This document shows positions 60,139 to 64,000 of a stretch of DNA of 64,000 bases, piece by piece. Where the stretch lies: the NCBI RefSeq assembly GCF_001684975.1, contig NZ_MAYH01000012.1, positions 124,001-188,000 on the forward strand, given 5' to 3'. The position numbers were made by a program, and so were the translations under genes. Each line of letters begins with the position of its first letter. The first letter of the stretch is position 1. The notes beneath the pieces were generated by a model. It worked only from the letters and a program-made list of their open reading frames with translations, searched no databases and was not told where the DNA came from. This DNA is from Chryseobacterium artocarpi. GTDB taxonomy: Bacteria; Bacteroidota; Bacteroidia; Flavobacteriales; Weeksellaceae.

Positions 60139-60699
60139 TTATAGTATTTTTTCCTGCCAACCAAAAGATCCCCTGATAAGCTCCGGTAAAGGCTTAAAAT
60201 GTGTAAGATATTTGTATTGTATTCCTGTTGTTGTTTTATAAGTTGATAAATTATAGCCTATATTGCCTTTTTCTTCTTTATTGATAACGAGATTATCATG
60301 ATCACCCAGATCCATGGTAATGATGAGTTCTTCACCCGTTTTTTTGAACTCTTCATAACATTTGTTGATGAACTCAAAATCAGGATTCGTTCTGTCAAAA
60401 CAATTTTCTTTGATACGATATTCATACACAGCGTCATCAAGCTGTTCTGATAATTTAGCCAAATCAGCATTCTGACCATGAATTTCTTTGTATCGGGTCA
60501 CAACTAATTCAATAAAGGGCTCTGTATAGAAAATGATAAAACTATCATTATCCACATGCCAGAAAATACTGTAGAAATAATTGTTTTTAGGAAGATCATA
60601 TCTTTTGAAAGTTTCTATCACTAATAAAGGGACTTCAAGTCCTATCTCTTCCTTTAATAGTTTACATCTTTCTTCAAACGGATGTGTTGTATTTTCCAT
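60139..60699 (-). CDS. Unknown protein, paralog of the 60723-61334 product
   Basis: The 186-residue cytoplasmic protein shares with its neighbour the order HPFEERCKLLKEEIGLEVP, IFW-VDNDSFIIFYTEPF, INKCYEE and LIITMDLGDHDNLVI. Acidic residues and the FYTE/ENF motif are conserved in both. The fold recalls SMI1/KNR4-type proteins only loosely, so I do not assign it. It lies 22 bases from nucleotidyltransferase 1, likely in one operon with it. Confidence 0.65.
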   Translation of the reverse strand: MENTTHPFEERCKLLKEEIGLEVPLLVIETFKRYDLPKNNYFYSIFWHVDNDSFIIFYTEPFIELVVTRYKEIHGQNADLAKLSEQLDDAVYEYRIKENCFDRTNPDFEFINKCYEEFKKTGEELIITMDLGDHDNLVINKEEKGNIGYNLSTYKTTTGIQYKYLTHFKPLPELIRGSFGWQEKIL

Positions 60700-60722
60700 T
60701 GCAGATTCATGAGTTTTATTTT

Positions 60723-61334
60723 TTATTGATTTGAATATTGACCTATTTCCCGAATACGATCACTGATAGGTGTATAGTTTTCTAAAATACGATAACTTAT
60801 GATGTTGTTATTATATTCAATATCTGCTGTCATACCATGATAACACCCTCCGGAATACCCCTTTTTATCACTGGTCATAATGAGATATTCACCACCACCA
60901 CAATCTGCATAAACATTCAGGGTAATGATGAGGTCTTCCTTGTTTCGTCCTCGTTCTTCATAGCATTGATCAATAAATGACAGGTCAATATTTTCAGCCT
61001 CAAAGCTATTCTTTTTACGTTTATATTCCAATTCGGCTTCTTCCAGCATATTCTGAAGAACTTTCCAATCTGCATTGCTTCCAAACTTTTCATCAAATCT
61101 TTTCATAATATACTTCACAAAGTTTTCTGTATAAAAGACAAATTCAAAGTCATCATAATTAATTTCTTCCCAAAAAATTCTGTAATGAACTTGATCCTTA
61201 GAAATTTGATTTTTGGTGAAGAAATCTTTATAAACATCAGGGATTATCAATCCGTACTCATTTTTTAGATATTCACACCTTTCAATAAAAGGATGTACTT
61301 TTTCTTTCTCTTTAGAAATTATTTTCTCAACCAC
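60723..61334 (-). CDS. Unknown protein, paralog of the 60139-60699 product
   Basis: The 203-residue cytoplasmic protein has HPFIERCEYLKNEYGLIIPD, IFWEEINYDDFEFVFYTENF and LIITLNVYADCGGGEYLIMT. It aligns with its left neighbour over the whole length apart from an insertion near residue 155 (DKKGYSGGCYHG). It ends 23 bases before that neighbour and starts 60 bases from the second nucleotidyltransferase gene. The four genes look like one leftward operon. Function unknown. Confidence 0.65.
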   Translation of the reverse strand: MVEKIISKEKEKVHPFIERCEYLKNEYGLIIPDVYKDFFTKNQISKDQVHYRIFWEEINYDDFEFVFYTENFVKYIMKRFDEKFGSNADWKVLQNMLEEAELEYKRKKNSFEAENIDLSFIDQCYEERGRNKEDLIITLNVYADCGGGEYLIMTSDKKGYSGGCYHGMTADIEYNNNIISYRILENYTPISDRIREIGQYSNQ

Positions 61335-61393
61335 TTTTTGAGTGGCCTGAGTTTCTTTTTTTTGAAAAAATTAAATATGTTCATCATTCTTCT

Positions 61394-62191
<798 letters not shown>

Positions 62192-62403
62192 TTACGTAGA
62201 GTTTTTTTGATTCGTGATAGGAGATGAAAACTTTCGAGGTATAAGGTTTAATGTTGTCAACTTTTCAATATTGACTCCGATATTCTTTTTCAACCTTTCT
62301 TGTCTCTCATCTCTTCGCCTATGATCTATTTTCTCTCCATCCATTGTACAAACATTGCTCATAATACTCCTTATTTCACTAATATTGCACTTTCTCTATT
62401 TAA

Positions 62404-63426
<1,023 letters not shown>

Positions 63427-64000
63427 ATGAAGACTATAAAAAATGAACTGATCTACTTTGCAACGGCACTGATGTTCTTTACCAGAATTCCGGTTCCGTT
63501 TACCATTCCGTATTCCGGTGAGATTATGAATAAATCGCAGAAGTATTTTTCATGGATCGGGTTTTTGGTGGGTGTGATTAATGCTGCCATTCTCTATTTT
63601 TCCACACAGCTTTTTAATCTGGAAATAGGAATTGTGCTTATGATGATCGGGAGTGTTTTGCTTACCGGAGCTTTTCATGAGGATGGTTTTACAGATATGT
63701 GTGATAGTTTTGGAGGTGGATATGGAAAAGAAAAGATCCTCACTATCATGAAAGACAGTAGAGTAGGAGCGTATGGTACCATAGGGATTATTTTATTGTT
63801 TGTCTTAAAATTCTTTAGTATTCAGGCATTAGGAACAGTTGATCTATGGAAAACGTTAACCATTGTTATTCTTGCTCACACGGTAAGTCGTTTTATTTCA
63901 GGAACGATGATCTATACCCATCAGTATGTGACGGATATTGATGTAAGCAAATCAAAACCTTTAGCCAATAAACCCTTGGATGGAATGGCTCTTGTCATAG
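63427..64000 (+). CDS. cobS: Adenosylcobinamide-GDP ribazoletransferase CobS (3' end outside window)
   Basis: The open frame starts with ATG 63427, directly after the cobT stop, and continues to the window edge (191 codons visible). LIYFATALMFFTRIPVPF, GAFHEDGFTDMCDSFGGGYG with the conserved acidic cluster and IMKDSRVGAYGTIGIILLF are CobS hallmarks. The protein is an integral membrane enzyme joining adenosylcobinamide-GDP and alpha-ribazole. Expected full length is about 250 residues. Confidence 0.93.
   Translation, partial: MKTIKNELIYFATALMFFTRIPVPFTIPYSGEIMNKSQKYFSWIGFLVGVINAAILYFSTQLFNLEIGIVLMMIGSVLLTGAFHEDGFTDMCDSFGGGYGKEKILTIMKDSRVGAYGTIGIILLFVLKFFSIQALGTVDLWKTLTIVILAHTVSRFISGTMIYTHQYVTDIDVSKSKPLANKPLDGMALVI

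Overview
The window is chromosomal DNA of a low-GC Flavobacteriia member, most likely Chryseobacterium or a close relative (Weeksellaceae). The evidence is the gldD gliding/type IX secretion lipoprotein gene, Bacteroidota promoters (TTG, about 19 nt, TAnnTTTG), the general lack of Shine-Dalgarno sequences, many SPI/SPII signal peptides, DUF6428-type ars genes, and core genes (mutY, queG, lgt, rpsO, pnp, mgtE, cobT/cobS) with flavobacterial features.

Layout. 0-9 kb is mostly housekeeping: the mutY 3' end, gldD, a PfkB kinase, a SurA-like PPIase, a nitronate monooxygenase, a hydrolase, an HD-type protein, a rhodanese, an outer-membrane protein and queG. 9.4-17.3 kb holds small envelope proteins and a complete RND efflux operon (adaptor, pump, TolC-like lipoprotein) preceded by a 110-aa ORF of unknown function. 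17.5-21.3 kb holds a cold-shock-domain protein, an SDR, lgt and a VIT1/CCC1 transporter.

21.4-37 kb is an accessory region rich in secreted proteins. It has an orphan Hcp/TssD tube protein, two tandem lipoproteins, and an amplified minus-strand gene system. In that system an almost invariant lipoprotein (family C, five copies, one start-less) heads short operons with one or two small exported proteins of two related families (A, five copies; B, four copies). Inserted among them are a lipoprotein with a JAMM-like metal-site motif and a pair of DUF6705-like proteins. An ars operon without a pump gene and tRNA-Leu(CAA) follow.

37-42.7 kb returns to core functions: an MBL hydrolase, a conserved protein of unknown function, a GAF/fRMsr-like protein, a cupin, a BtuF-like binding protein and mgtE. 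At 42.8-43.8 kb there are five tandem very small genes on the minus strand. They encode peptides of 46-56 residues with a conserved double-glycine-type leader and a six-cysteine core spaced C-x5-C-x4-CC-x3-C-x4-C, the order seen in cystine-knot miniproteins. I regard this cluster and the A/B/C modules as the most interesting content of the window.

44-58.5 kb contains rpsO and pnp (separated by a DUF4260 gene and a sugar MFS transporter), a MarR regulator with an outer-membrane beta-barrel protein, an ABC exporter whose permease is fused to an M1-type peptidase, and a DUF2975/XRE pair. 58.6-62.1 kb has a TfoX-N protein and two RlaP/YcgL-type nucleotidyltransferases that bracket a pair of paralogous unknown proteins. 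The window ends in cobalamin nucleotide-loop genes cobT and cobS (cut by the window edge).
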